From contig PGYE01000001.1 in NCBI GenBank assembly GCA_002839505.1, positions 294,459-358,458 on the forward strand: a DNA stretch of 64,000 nucleotides. The letters are read 5' to 3'. A model generated the notes under the pieces. That model was not told where the DNA came from. It did not search any database and saw only the letters and a list, made by a program, of their open reading frames with translations. The DNA comes from Candidatus Peregrinibacteria bacterium HGW-Peregrinibacteria-1 (lineage in GTDB: Bacteria; Patescibacteriota; Gracilibacteria; UBA1369; LOWO2-01-FULL-3). Position 1 is the stretch's first letter, and the number at the start of each line of letters is the position of its first letter. Below are positions 27,462 through 36,861 of the stretch, one piece after another. The position numbers were made by a program, and so were the translations under genes.

Positions 27462-27767
27462 TTATTTTGACTGCAACCTCTTAGCTAATTTGTAGAGGAA
27501 ATTTTTGCCAACCTCCAACTTATCAGGATCGTTTTCTTTCAGTACCAGGTCCGACTGCGCCGCTACAAAAAAGAGATCCAACCCCTCTCCCATTGCCCCA
27601 TCATAAGCCAATTCACCCCTCTCAAGCTTATTGCAAACATTGATAAAGTTATCATCACCAAGTTCATACCTCGTCTCACTGAAAATCCCATCAAACAAAC
27701 TATCGGTTGCCACCTTCACCAGCTTTGAATTCTCCTGTAAAGCACCCCGGGCATCTTGACTATTCAT
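27462..27767 (-). CDS. small hypothetical protein
   Basis: A 101-residue acidic, probably cytoplasmic protein with no motif I recognise (opening MNSQDARGALQENSKLVKVA, ending FLYKLAKRLQSK). It is supported by codon use like the neighbours and by a promoter-like TTGCTG-N17-TATAAT on the minus strand just upstream. It is divergent from dgt and convergent with purM. Confidence 0.55.
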   Translation of the reverse strand: MNSQDARGALQENSKLVKVATDSLFDGIFSETRYELGDDNFINVCNKLERGELAYDGAMGEGLDLFFVAAQSDLVLKENDPDKLEVGKNFLYKLAKRLQSK

Positions 27768-27791
27768 ATAAATAATTTAAGTTATCATCAC

Positions 27792-27820
27792 ATTATAGCA
27801 AAAAAGCAATAATTCAGCAA
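27792..27820 (-). promoter_or_regulatory. promoter of the small minus-strand gene
   Basis: On the minus strand: TTGCTG (27815-27820), 17-bp spacer, perfect TATAAT (27792-27797). It ends 5 bp before the dgt start on the other strand, so the two genes may influence each other. Confidence 0.5.
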
Positions 27821-27825
27821 TATCC

Positions 27826-28971
27826 ATGATCAACACCCTACAAACCCTACTCGAACAAGAAAATCAAAACCTCGCCCCTTACGCCGTGCGCAGTATCGAT
27901 GGGGGAGCTCGCAAACACCCTGAACAACCCGACCCCTACCGCCTACCTTTCCAACTCGATAAAGACCGCATCATTCACTCCAAAGCCTTCCGTCGTCTTG
28001 ATGAAAAGACTCAAATATTCGTCGCCGGCACAGGAGATCACTACCGCACCAGACTCACTCACAGCCTTGAAGTTGCCCAAATCAGTCGCGACATCGCCCG
28101 CCGCCTTGGCCTCAACGAAGACCTCTGCGAAGTCATCGCCCTTGCTCACGACCTTGGACACCCACCCTTCGGACATGGCGGCGAAAAAGCACTTGATGAA
28201 GTAATGAACGAACTCGGATACAGCTTCGAACACAACAAACAAAGCCGCCGCACCGTTGAATTTCTCGAAAGCCCCTACCCGCATTTTGACGGTCTCAACC
28301 TCACTCACGAAACCCTCGACGGATTAATCAAACACCAAACCGCCCTCGACAATGACGGCAACCCCTACGAACTCGCCGCCCATCTCGAAGCCCAAGTCGT
28401 CAACCACAGTGACGAAATCGCTTACATCAACCACGACATTGACGACGGACTACGCTCCGGCATCATCGACCTCACCCAACTCCGCACCTTTTACCTTTGG
28501 CGCATCGCCGAAGAACTCGTCCACAAAAAATACGGCACCAACCTCTTACCCCGCATCACAATCAGTCGTACCATCAGCCGCATGACCTCTCTCATGATCG
28601 AAGACCTCACCCTTCAAACCGAAAAAAACATCCAAGAAAACAAAATCAATACCCTCGGAGCCGCCATCGAATTTCAAGGAAAACTAGTCAAATTTTCACC
28701 ACAAATGAAAGAAATGATCATCGAAATCCGCAAATCCCTCTTCAACGACCTCTTCTATCGCCAACCCACAATCTACCAAAAAGTTAAAGAAGGAGCCGAC
28801 ATGATCAAAAAACTATTTGGCTATTACCTCAAGCACCCACACAGCATGAAAAAAAAGTACCTCGACAGGGAAGATCAAGACATTATAATAGCAGTAAAGG
28901 ATTATATTGCTGGCATGACCGACGGTTTTCTTATCAGCGAGTACCACCGACACATAATCGGAAAAAAATAA
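27826..28971 (+). CDS. dgt: dGTP triphosphohydrolase (dGTPase, HD domain)
   Basis: Hydrolyses dGTP or other dNTPs to the nucleoside and triphosphate, adjusting dNTP pools. 381 residues. HD-domain metal ligands are visible: RTRLTHSLEVAQI (His), ALAHDLGHPPFGHGGE (His-Asp pair plus downstream His), and a later NHSDEIAYINHDIDD (Asp). The opening RTLEQE-like region, then PDPYRLPFQLDKDRIIHSKAFRRLDEKTQIF, is classic for the family. The next gene is nrdR, so two dNTP-supply functions lie together. Confidence 0.95.
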   Translation: MINTLQTLLEQENQNLAPYAVRSIDGGARKHPEQPDPYRLPFQLDKDRIIHSKAFRRLDEKTQIFVAGTGDHYRTRLTHSLEVAQISRDIARRLGLNEDLCEVIALAHDLGHPPFGHGGEKALDEVMNELGYSFEHNKQSRRTVEFLESPYPHFDGLNLTHETLDGLIKHQTALDNDGNPYELAAHLEAQVVNHSDEIAYINHDIDDGLRSGIIDLTQLRTFYLWRIAEELVHKKYGTNLLPRITISRTISRMTSLMIEDLTLQTEKNIQENKINTLGAAIEFQGKLVKFSPQMKEMIIEIRKSLFNDLFYRQPTIYQKVKEGADMIKKLFGYYLKHPHSMKKKYLDREDQDIIIAVKDYIAGMTDGFLISEYHRHIIGKK

Positions 28972-28986
28972 ACCCCCACCCACCCT

Positions 28987-29433
28987 ATGTTTTGTCCCAA
29001 ATGTAACCAAAACTCCACTCGCGTACTCGACTCTCGTGAAACAGATGGACATCGTGCTGTCCGCCGTCGCCGCGAATGCGAACACTGCCAAAACCGTTTT
29101 ACTACATTTGAAAGACCCGAAATCAATAAATTTGTCATCGTCAAAAAAGACGGCAGTCGTGAAAGATACGACCGTGAAAAAGTAGAAAACGGCATCTGGA
29201 GAGCCTGTGAAAAACGAAAAATCACCGAAGAACAAATCACCACACTCATCAACCAACTCGAAGAAAAATGGTCCAATATCGGAAAAGAAGTCAACAGTGA
29301 AGCCATCGGAGAAGGCATCATGGAATCGCTCAAAGACCTAGACGAAGTCGCCTACATCCGCTTCGCATCAGTCTATCGTCAATTCCGCGACCTCGAAACC
29401 TTCCGCAAAGAAGTTCAAAAGCTTCTCAAATAG
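28987..29433 (+). CDS. nrdR: transcriptional repressor NrdR
   Basis: Zinc-ribbon/ATP-cone repressor of ribonucleotide reductase genes, sensing ATP/dATP. 148 residues, normal. The N-terminal zinc ribbon has CPKC...CEHC (FCPKCNQNSTRVLDSRETDG, RRRRECEHCQNRFTTFER), followed by the ATP-cone (about 50-140: VIVKKDGSRERYDREKVENG, YIRFASVYRQF). It starts 15 bp after dgt, a probable operon. No NrdR-box pair stands out in this window, so its targets are elsewhere. Confidence 0.96.
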   Translation: MFCPKCNQNSTRVLDSRETDGHRAVRRRRECEHCQNRFTTFERPEINKFVIVKKDGSRERYDREKVENGIWRACEKRKITEEQITTLINQLEEKWSNIGKEVNSEAIGEGIMESLKDLDEVAYIRFASVYRQFRDLETFRKEVQKLLK

Positions 29434-29479
29434 AACAATAAAACCAATTCAGACTTATTTACTCTAAATACACTCCTCG

Positions 29480-29510
29480 CTCACTTAAAAAGTGAGACCA
29501 TGTGTTTTTT
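29480..29510 (+). terminator. possible terminator after nrdR
   Basis: Stem CTCACTT/AAGTGAG with loop AAA; a run of six T follows eight bases after the stem. Weak because of this gap. Confidence 0.4.
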
Positions 29511-29537
29511 AATTATCAAACCATAAAAAACCCCACC

Positions 29538-29566
29538 TTGCAAAAAACACCAAAATATTGTAGAAT
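29538..29566 (+). promoter_or_regulatory. promoter of the L,D-transpeptidase gene
   Basis: TTGCAA (29538-29543), 17-bp spacer, TAGAAT (29561-29566), 36 bp before the ATG. Confidence 0.55.
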
Positions 29567-29602
29567 AACAAAAGCACATAAAAACAAACCCTAAAAATAA
29601 CC

Positions 29603-30658
29603 ATGACAAAAACCACAAAGTTCATAGCTAAAAATCTCTTTTCAGTCACGGGCATGCTCATCGCCCTATTTTCAGGATTTACCATGGCTCACGCCGAATC
29701 CCTCCCGACACTATCCGACGACCCAGCTCCCACTCAAAACCTTCTACTCGATCAATCTCCATGTTTTTATGAAACACCTATTAAAATCGATTACAGCTCT
29801 CAATTCATCTCACATCGCCAAAAATTAAAAGTCGAACCAGGCGAAATATTCCGCACCAAAGTATTCCTAAAAAACACCGGAAACACACCATGGTTTTCCG
29901 ACAGCTCACCATGTTCCGAGCCACACATGAACTTAGGAACCGACACACCCCGAGACCACGAAAGCACTCTTTACACCCCATCCACGGTCGACCTTCAAAC
30001 AAACTGGATCTCTCCCACCCGCGTTGCCATGGATCAACTCCGCGTCAACCCGGGAGAAATAGCCTCCTTCACCTTCTGGAGCAAAGCCCCATCCGAATCT
30101 GACATCATGCTTCACAACTTCAGTCCGGTTATTGATGGACTCCAATGGATCGAAGACAGTCAAGTCCAACTCAACCTTATTGTCGGCGATAGCGAAGAAG
30201 ACTGGGAAACCCTTCGCAAACGCATGCTCTATGCCAACGAAAGTGGATCGATCATGGACATCGACCTCAACGCCAGCAAAAAACTCGTTGTTAGCATCTC
30301 CGATCAAACAGTTGACCTTATGCTTGGTGAATACACCGTTAGAAAATTCCCCGTCAGCACCGGGGCCGTCAGAACTCCCACACCACTCGGAGAATTCAGC
30401 ATCAAATTCAAACAAGAAGTCCGTGTCGGACAAAAAGCCCCTCACTACATCATGCCAAAATTCATGTGGTTCCGTGATGGCGGATATGGCTTCCACGCCC
30501 TCCCATCATTAAGAAACGATGGTGGAGTATTCTGGAACGAAGCTTGGGATCACATCCAACAACGCGTCAGCCATGGATGTATCCGCTTGCTACCTCACGA
30601 TGCCGACTTTCTATTCGACTTCACCGATGTCGGAACAAAAGTTGTTATCAAATGGTAA
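29603..30658 (+). CDS. L,D-transpeptidase (YkuD) with NBR1-Ig-like domain
   Basis: A 351-residue exported enzyme that makes 3-3 crosslinks in peptidoglycan or attaches proteins to it. A signal peptide covers about 1-29. Residues about 45-195 resemble an NBR1/Ig-like beta domain (LKVEPGEIFRTKVFLKNTGN, FSFW-type strand in IASFTFWSKAP). The YkuD domain is C-terminal: LVVSISDQTVDLMLGEY, STGAVRTPTPLGEFSI, GFHALPS (His), and VSHGCIRLLP with the catalytic cysteine. It has its own promoter. It fits with MurA and the M23 peptidase as wall-remodelling functions here. Confidence 0.9.
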   Translation: MTKTTKFIAKNLFSVTGMLIALFSGFTMAHAESLPTLSDDPAPTQNLLLDQSPCFYETPIKIDYSSQFISHRQKLKVEPGEIFRTKVFLKNTGNTPWFSDSSPCSEPHMNLGTDTPRDHESTLYTPSTVDLQTNWISPTRVAMDQLRVNPGEIASFTFWSKAPSESDIMLHNFSPVIDGLQWIEDSQVQLNLIVGDSEEDWETLRKRMLYANESGSIMDIDLNASKKLVVSISDQTVDLMLGEYTVRKFPVSTGAVRTPTPLGEFSIKFKQEVRVGQKAPHYIMPKFMWFRDGGYGFHALPSLRNDGGVFWNEAWDHIQQRVSHGCIRLLPHDADFLFDFTDVGTKVVIKW

Positions 30659-30699
30659 ACACCACCCAAATCAATTTCTTCTTTTGAACTTTCCACTTT

Positions 30700-30736
30700 G
30701 AATCTATAATTTGCACTCACATCAAATTATAGATTC
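30700..30736. repeat. perfect 14-bp inverted repeat directly before the uvrD start codon
   Basis: GAATCTATAATTTG, nine bases (CACTCACAT), CAAATTATAGATTC, and the ATG of uvrD follows at once. The left arm contains TATAAT (30705-30710), a candidate -10 box for uvrD. It could be an operator overlapping the promoter, or an RNA hairpin at the start codon. The loop shares TGCACTCAC with the lexA operator at 59538-59555. Confidence 0.7.
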
Positions 30737-32980
30737 ATGAATATTTTCGAAGAACTCAACCCCAAACAAATCGAAGCCGTCCAACATGTTGACGGAGCAC
30801 TTCTCGTATTTGCCGGTGCCGGTAGTGGCAAAACCAAAGCCCTCACCCACCGCATCGCCTACATGATCAAGGAAGCCGGCATCAACCCTTGGAACATCCT
30901 TGCCGTAACTTTCACAAACAAAGCCGCCAACGAAATGAATACCCGTATTCAAAAACTTTTGGAAAACCAAGACCAAGCCGCCGTCCTCCAAGGATTTGGC
31001 GACCTCCTCAGCACCTCAGTCATTGAAAACTTCACCGCAAACAGCACCGACCTCCCCACAGTCGGCACCTTCCATGCCATCTGCGTTCGCATACTCCGCC
31101 GCAACATTCACCACCTCGACTTTGAAAACTCCTTTGCCATCTATGACACCGCCGACCAAGAAATACTCATGAAAAGACTCATGAACGAACTCATGATCGA
31201 CTCCAAAAAAATCACCCCAAAATCCATCCTCGCCCACATCTCCAACGCCAAAAACCAACTCATCGGCCCCGACCAATACCGTCAATATGCCGACAACTAC
31301 TTCACCGAACGCGTCGCCGAACTCTACCCTCGATATCAATCCGCCCTTCACCGCAGCAACGCCCTCGACTTCGACGACATCATCATGAAAACCGTCGAAC
31401 TCTTCCGTGAACACCCCGCCATCCTCGCCTTCTACCAAGAAAAATTCCGCTACATCAGCGTCGACGAATACCAAGACACCAACACCGCCCAATATGAACT
31501 AATCAAACTCCTCGCCGAAAAATACCGCAACATCTGCGTAATCGGAGACAGTGACCAGAGCATATATCGCTGGCGCGGAGCCAACATTCAAAACATCCTC
31601 AACTTTGAAAAAGATTACCCCGAAGCCAAAGTAATCCTCCTCGAGCAAAACTACCGCTCCACAAACAACATCTTGAACGCTGCCAACAATGTCATCTCCC
31701 GCAATCAAAACCGCCGCGACAAAAACCTCTGGAGCGACAAAGATGATGGCACCAAACTACGCCACTGGATTGCTGACAACGAACGACACGAAGCCGAAAT
31801 GATTGCCAATGAAATTCGCCAGCACTACACCGGCACCGAATACCCCGACTACACCGAAAATGTCGTCCTCTGCCGCACCAACGCCCAAACCCGTGTTATT
31901 GAAGAAGCCTTCCTTCGCCACGGCATCCCTTACAAAATTGTCGGCGGAATCAAATTCTACTCTCGCAAAGAAATCAAAGACCTCATCTCCTACCTACGCA
32001 TCATTCAAAACCCCAGCGACAGCGTCAGCCTTCTGCGTGTAATCAACACCCCCGCCCGCAAAATCGGTCCCAAGACCCTCATCGCCTGCCAAGAATTTGC
32101 CAATCGTCACAACCTCTCCCTCTTCAACGCCCTGCTCCTCTCACATGAAATCCCCGAACTCAGCAAACCCAAAGCCGACGCTATCGAACAATTCATCAAA
32201 ATAATCAAAGACCTCCAATACCTCAACGCCTCCAACCCCGCCTCCGCCATGATCAAATACGCCCTCGACATCACCGGTTATAAAAAAATGATCGACGACG
32301 GCTCCGTCGAAGGTGAAGCCCGCCTTGAAAACACCAATGAAATGATCTCAGTCGCCGGAAAATATGACAAACTCGAACCGGGCACCTCCCTCTCCATCTT
32401 CCTCGAAGAAGTATCCCTCATATCCGACCTCGACAACCTCGACGAACAAGAAAACGCCGTCACCATCATGACCGTCCACTCCGCCAAAGGACTCGAATTT
32501 CACAATGTCTATCTCGTCGGACTCGAAGAAGGCATCTTCCCACACACCCGCAGCCTCCTCAGCCAAGAAGAACTCGAAGAAGAACGCCGTCTCATGTATG
32601 TTGCCATCACCCGCGCCAAAGACAACCTCTACCTACTCCACGCCCGCCAACGACTACTCTACGGCCAATCCCAAAGCAACGCACCCTCACAATTCCTCGC
32701 CGACATCCCCGAAGACCTCGTCGAAACCAACTTCGGCAGCCATGCCACCGCCCGCGTCCGCATCTCAACCGACCAAATCGGACACCGCCCCATCCCCGTC
32801 GAAATGGAAGAACCCGCCATCTACGAATATGAAATTGGTGACAAAATAACCCACACCGGCTTTGGACAGGGAATAGTCATCGACATCACCGGAGGAATCA
32901 TTACCATCGCCTTCATCGACGCCTCCATTGGCGTCAAAAAACTCGCCATCTCCATCGCCCCGATAAAAAAATTAACCTAA
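30737..32980 (+). CDS. UvrD/PcrA-type DNA helicase
   Basis: Superfamily 1A 3'-5' DNA helicase for repair and replication-fork processing. 747 residues, normal. Motifs in order: Q-motif LNPKQIEAVQHVDG, Walker A GAGSGKTKAL, Ia VTFTNKAANEM, II VDEYQDTN, III GDSDQSIYRWRGA, IV LEQNYRST, V TVHSAKGLEFHNVYL, VI EERRLMYVAITRAKDNLYL. The C-terminal region ends with a Tudor-like GDKITHTGFGQGIVI, as in PcrA. Together with MutS and MutL it could serve mismatch repair. It starts right after a perfect inverted repeat. Confidence 0.95.
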   Translation: MNIFEELNPKQIEAVQHVDGALLVFAGAGSGKTKALTHRIAYMIKEAGINPWNILAVTFTNKAANEMNTRIQKLLENQDQAAVLQGFGDLLSTSVIENFTANSTDLPTVGTFHAICVRILRRNIHHLDFENSFAIYDTADQEILMKRLMNELMIDSKKITPKSILAHISNAKNQLIGPDQYRQYADNYFTERVAELYPRYQSALHRSNALDFDDIIMKTVELFREHPAILAFYQEKFRYISVDEYQDTNTAQYELIKLLAEKYRNICVIGDSDQSIYRWRGANIQNILNFEKDYPEAKVILLEQNYRSTNNILNAANNVISRNQNRRDKNLWSDKDDGTKLRHWIADNERHEAEMIANEIRQHYTGTEYPDYTENVVLCRTNAQTRVIEEAFLRHGIPYKIVGGIKFYSRKEIKDLISYLRIIQNPSDSVSLLRVINTPARKIGPKTLIACQEFANRHNLSLFNALLLSHEIPELSKPKADAIEQFIKIIKDLQYLNASNPASAMIKYALDITGYKKMIDDGSVEGEARLENTNEMISVAGKYDKLEPGTSLSIFLEEVSLISDLDNLDEQENAVTIMTVHSAKGLEFHNVYLVGLEEGIFPHTRSLLSQEELEEERRLMYVAITRAKDNLYLLHARQRLLYGQSQSNAPSQFLADIPEDLVETNFGSHATARVRISTDQIGHRPIPVEMEEPAIYEYEIGDKITHTGFGQGIVIDITGGIITIAFIDASIGVKKLAISIAPIKKLT

Positions 32981-32992
32981 ATAAAAACAACC

Positions 32993-33787
32993 ATGAAAAT
33001 CCTCTTTATCGGTGACATATTCGGCCGCCCGGGCCGCCAACTCATTGAAAACAAACTCCCCGAAGTCATCAAAGAACACGCCCCCGACCTCATTATCGCC
33101 AACGCCGAAAACATCTGCCACGGAAGCGGCTTCACCCCTGCAAACATAACCCAAATGCAACAAGCTGGCGTCCACTTCTTCACTCTCGGCAACCACGCCT
33201 TCCGCAAACAATCCGGCGTCAACCGCCTCAACGACCCCGACTTTCCCGTAATTCGCCCTGCAAATTACCCCGAATCCGCAGAAACACCAGGGAGAGGTTA
33301 TCAAATATTTGAACACAACAACTACAAAACACTCATTATCAACTTAATGGGACGCGAAGGCATGAAAGTGCACCTCGACTGCCCATTTCGCAAAGCCGAC
33401 CAAATCCTCGAACAGCACAAAGACCACCAACTAAACGCCATCTTTGTCGACTTTCACACCGAAACCACCTCTGAAAAAATAGCACTCGCCACCTACCTCG
33501 ACGGCCGCATCACCGCTCTCATCGGCACCCACACCCATGTCCCCACCGCCGACGCCCGCCTCCTAACAAACGGCACCGCCTTCATGACCGACGCCGGAAT
33601 GAACGGCATCATTGACTCAATAATCGGCCTCAAAGCTCAGCCGATTATTCAAAAAATGCTCACCCAAATCAGCACCACCCACGAACCCGCCGACCAAGGC
33701 CGCACAATTTTCACCGCTGCCCTAATCGCTATTGACCCCTCCACACAAAAAGCTGTAAATATAACACACTTAACAGAAATAAAATAA
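32993..33787 (+). CDS. ymdB: YmdB-family metallophosphoesterase
   Basis: A 264-residue TIGR00282/YmdB-type enzyme; in Bacillus the family is a 2',3'-cyclic nucleotide phosphodiesterase that affects biofilm and RNA turnover. Metal-binding motifs are visible: MKILFIGDIFGRPGR, NAENICHGSGF, LGNHAFRKQ, VDFHTETTSEK and GTHTHVPTADAR. Normal length. It lies 12 bp after uvrD and 4 bp before the S41 protease gene, so uvrD-ymdB-ctp is likely one operon. The linkage with neighbouring rny/recA seen in Firmicutes is absent. Confidence 0.93.
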   Translation: MKILFIGDIFGRPGRQLIENKLPEVIKEHAPDLIIANAENICHGSGFTPANITQMQQAGVHFFTLGNHAFRKQSGVNRLNDPDFPVIRPANYPESAETPGRGYQIFEHNNYKTLIINLMGREGMKVHLDCPFRKADQILEQHKDHQLNAIFVDFHTETTSEKIALATYLDGRITALIGTHTHVPTADARLLTNGTAFMTDAGMNGIIDSIIGLKAQPIIQKMLTQISTTHEPADQGRTIFTAALIAIDPSTQKAVNITHLTEIK

Positions 33788-33791
33788 AATT

Positions 33792-35009
33792 ATGACTTTC
33801 AAAAAGACTCAGACCACCACTCCAATTACTCGCACTTTATTACTGCTCGCACTTAGTTTCTTCCTTGGATTCCAAGTATCCAGTTTTACAAACACCAACG
33901 CCGCCAACTCACCATACCAAACGCTGGAAAACGGCCAAAATACCCTCTCCGAAAGCGATTTCGGACTCTTTTGGGAAGTATGGGAATTAATTGACACCTC
34001 CTATTATCAAGAAAACGCCGTCAACGCAGAACAAAAAGTCTATGGAGCAATCAAAGGACTAGTGGAATCCATCGACGACCCCTACACCGTATTCATGGAT
34101 CCCAGTGAAAGCAAACAATTCAACTCCAGCCTCGAAGGCGAGCTTGAAGGAATTGGCGCGGAACTCACCGTGATCGACAAAGCACTCACCATTGTATCTC
34201 CGCTTCGTGACAGCCCCGCTGAACGCGCCGGACTCATGCCAGGGGACATCATCTACAAAATAGGTGAAGAATTCTCAATTGAAATGTCCATGATCGAAGC
34301 CATCCTCTCAATCAGAGGCGAAAAAGGAACTTCCGTAACCCTCACTATAATTCGTGAAGGAATCGAAGAACCCTTCGAAGTAACTATCATCCGCGACAGC
34401 ATCAAAATCGAAAGTGTCACCGTCGAACAACTCGAAGACGGCATCACCTATATCAGCGTCAACAACTTCAACGAAAAAACCAACGAACAATTCAACAACG
34501 CCATCTCCACCCTCCTCCTAGGAGACCCCGAAGGAATCATTATCGACCTCCGATTCAACGGTGGGGGATACCTCGACATCTCAGTTGACCTACTATCCTA
34601 CCTCTTACCTGCTGACACCCCCGCCCTCATCATGAAACAAAGGAACGGCAAACAAGAAACCCTCTACACCAAACGCAGTCCAAAATTACTTGAAACGCCA
34701 ATCGTCGTCCTCGTAAACCAAGGCTCCGCCTCCGCCTCTGAAATCGTCGCCGGAGCAATCCAAGACCACAAACGCGGCATCATCATGGGAACCCAAACCT
34801 TCGGTAAAGGCTCAATCCAAGAAGTTGACTCCTTCTCAGACGGCTCCAGCATGCGCATGACCATCGCCAAATGGTTTACACCAAATGACCGCAGCGTTGA
34901 CGAAGTTGGACTCACTCCCGACATCATCGTCGAAATGACCGAAGAAGACATCAAAGAACTCAATGACGCACAAAAACAAGCCGCAATTGACTATTTGAAA
35001 AACCTATAA
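33792..35009 (+). CDS. S41-family C-terminal processing peptidase
   Basis: A 405-residue exported serine protease (CtpA/Tsp type). An N-terminal signal or anchor (about 16-35: TLLLLALSFFLGFQVSS) precedes the region with YGAIKGLVESIDDPYTVFMDP. A PDZ domain (about 110-195: GIGAELTVIDKALTIVSPLR, DSPAERAGLMPGDII) comes next, then the catalytic core: IIIDLRFNGGG, VLVNQGSASASEIVAGAIQDH (Ser) and GTQTFGKGSIQ (Lys), a Ser-Lys dyad. It degrades or trims envelope proteins by their C-termini. It is coupled tightly to ymdB upstream and the glycosyltransferase downstream (3-bp gap). Confidence 0.94.
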   Translation: MTFKKTQTTTPITRTLLLLALSFFLGFQVSSFTNTNAANSPYQTLENGQNTLSESDFGLFWEVWELIDTSYYQENAVNAEQKVYGAIKGLVESIDDPYTVFMDPSESKQFNSSLEGELEGIGAELTVIDKALTIVSPLRDSPAERAGLMPGDIIYKIGEEFSIEMSMIEAILSIRGEKGTSVTLTIIREGIEEPFEVTIIRDSIKIESVTVEQLEDGITYISVNNFNEKTNEQFNNAISTLLLGDPEGIIIDLRFNGGGYLDISVDLLSYLLPADTPALIMKQRNGKQETLYTKRSPKLLETPIVVLVNQGSASASEIVAGAIQDHKRGIIMGTQTFGKGSIQEVDSFSDGSSMRMTIAKWFTPNDRSVDEVGLTPDIIVEMTEEDIKELNDAQKQAAIDYLKNL

Positions 35010-35012
35010 TCT

Positions 35013-36389
35013 ATGAGAATCCTCCTGGTCGGAAACGGCCCGTTACCGGATGAAAACACCCCAAAACGATACGCTGCCGGACTTCGCACCTGGCAGCTTT
35101 TCAGTGCCCTCCAAAATGACAAAGCCGCAGGCCAATCCGCCAATCACCAAATCCACCTCGTCACAATTGCCGAACCGAACGCCTACGATGATACCGACAG
35201 CCCTGACCCGACCGCCCAACCCCCTGAAATATCGCAAATCACCCCTGACTGCAACCGCTACAACTTTCACAAAAAAGACCGCCGACTCAAAAGCAAACTG
35301 CAAAAACTCATCAACACCCAAAAACCCGATGTCATCATCGCCGCCAACAACCACCCCTCCTACCTCGTCAGCAAACTAAAATTTAAGGTCCCATTCTGGG
35401 CCGACCTCAACGGCTGGCTACCCGCCGAAGTGCAAGCCCAAGCCTACCGCATGCAATCCGACGCCTTCATCCCGCACTTCCACAAGATGCAAGACACCAT
35501 CCTTCGCCGTGCCGACAAATTCTCCACAGTATCCACCCCACAACAGCACGCCATCACCGGCCAACTCGCCTCCATAGCGCGGCTCAACAGCAAAACCTTC
35601 GGCTATCAATTCATCCACTCCATCCCAAACAGCCCTTACCCTCAAACTAAAACACAAAGCCCCAATATCGAAACACTCGGAGCTATCCCTCAAGGCGGTA
35701 AAGCCTTCAACCTCTTCTGGCTCGGAGGATACAACACCTGGGTTGACCAAGAAACACTCTTTCACGGAGTTGACGCCGCCATGAAGCGACATCCCAACCT
35801 CTATTACATCTCCACTGGCGGCGGCCTCACTGGACTCGACAGCTCCACCTACGAAACATTTAAACAACTCGTAAACAAAAGCCCCCACAAAGACCGCTAC
35901 ATCTTCCTCGGCTGGGTCCACTCCGCCGACATCCCCCACATCTACAGCAAAGTTCACGCCGGACTCAACATCGACCTACCATGCGATGAAACCACCATGG
36001 GAGCCCGCAACCGGCTGAATGAAATGCTTTCATTCAGCCTCCCCGTTATCACCACCCTCGGAAGCGAAATCTCCTACCAGATCCAAGAGCACCACGCCGG
36101 CCTCACAATCCCTCAACGCGACTCCAATGCGCTCGCCTCCGCCATCACCACCCTAATAGACTCCCACCAGCTCGCCCCAACCCCCACCCCCACCCCAATC
36201 CCGCCTACTCAACCCCTCGACTTCATAAAAGCGCACTGTCTACCCGAAATAACCACCGCCCCCCTCCTCCACTGGCTCCAAAATCCCGCCCTCGCCCCCG
36301 ACCACAACTACAAAATCCGCTTAAAATCGCCACTAAACACCCTCGCCAAGATCGCAAAATACCTCAAGGTGAAACATTTTAGCAAATAG
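35013..36389 (+). CDS. glycosyltransferase, family 4-like (GT-B)
   Basis: A 458-residue protein with two Rossmann-like halves. The N-terminal part opens MRILLVGNGPLPDENTPKRY with a loop for the acceptor. The C-terminal half has LFWLGGYNTWVDQETLFHGV, YIFLGWVHSADIPHIYSKVH, and RNRLNEMLSFSLPVITT, the acidic nucleotide-sugar site region of GT4 enzymes. No membrane helix. The stretch PTPTPTPIPPTQP near residue 390 is an unusual Pro-rich insertion. It probably adds sugars to a surface polymer or glycoprotein; donor and acceptor are unknown. Last gene of the + strand operon. Confidence 0.85.
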   Translation: MRILLVGNGPLPDENTPKRYAAGLRTWQLFSALQNDKAAGQSANHQIHLVTIAEPNAYDDTDSPDPTAQPPEISQITPDCNRYNFHKKDRRLKSKLQKLINTQKPDVIIAANNHPSYLVSKLKFKVPFWADLNGWLPAEVQAQAYRMQSDAFIPHFHKMQDTILRRADKFSTVSTPQQHAITGQLASIARLNSKTFGYQFIHSIPNSPYPQTKTQSPNIETLGAIPQGGKAFNLFWLGGYNTWVDQETLFHGVDAAMKRHPNLYYISTGGGLTGLDSSTYETFKQLVNKSPHKDRYIFLGWVHSADIPHIYSKVHAGLNIDLPCDETTMGARNRLNEMLSFSLPVITTLGSEISYQIQEHHAGLTIPQRDSNALASAITTLIDSHQLAPTPTPTPIPPTQPLDFIKAHCLPEITTAPLLHWLQNPALAPDHNYKIRLKSPLNTLAKIAKYLKVKHFSK

Positions 36390-36517
36390 GTCAAGACCTA
36401 TTCACCTATTCATGTAACACAAACTCTTTCCTTTAGTTAGTACTTAAGTGAGGCGATAGAGTCTTTTTTCATTTAGCACAAAGCAAAACCGAGCTATAAA
36501 AGAGATTCGCAAATCGT

Positions 36518-36563
36518 CTAGTCAAGATCCCCGTCATTAGGTAAAATGATTGACGGCGACTAG
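36518..36563. repeat. two-step stem-loop in the S-layer upstream region
   Basis: Outer arms CTAGTC/GACTAG and inner arms CCGTCA/TGACGG, with an asymmetric bulge (AAGATC / C) and a 14-base loop. It has no T-run, so it is a structured RNA or operator rather than a clean terminator. Confidence 0.5.
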
Positions 36564-36697
36564 TCACTTTGTTAAATTTTCCTCCGTTAGTGTCTGACTA
36601 CTCAAAACTTTTATTTTGACACTAAGCTTGATTAAACAATTACCCGGATTGAAAACAATCAAATTCCTACCTCCTTTATCTCAGATTAATTAGCTCT

Positions 36698-36727
36698 TTG
36701 ACACCATAGGCAAAAGACCCATGCAAT
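36698..36727 (+). promoter_or_regulatory. possible promoter of the S-layer gene
   Basis: A perfect TTGACA (36698-36703), 18-bp spacer, TGCAAT. This would give a leader of about 130 nt. The -10 box is poor, so this remains a candidate. Confidence 0.35.
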
Positions 36728-36861
36728 TAATGCAACAAAACTGCCTTCTTTATTGTAAGGCTTTATGATCCCCTCATTCGATTGAGGTCCGAAGGTTGTC
36801 GAGAATCTAGGATTAAAATCGGAAAATTTTTTATATTTATATATTCTTAAACAAAAGTAAT

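Larger units (their letters stand above)
36390..36861. other. 472-bp non-coding region upstream of the S-layer gene
   Basis: No credible gene. It contains a stem-loop at 36518-36563, a possible promoter at 36698 and a CCTCA/TGAGG hairpin at 36772-36787. Two TTTTGACAC/TTTGACAC motifs occur, at about 36616-36624 and 36697-36704. The length and structure suggest a long, structured leader for the highly expressed S-layer transcript. Confidence 0.6.
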
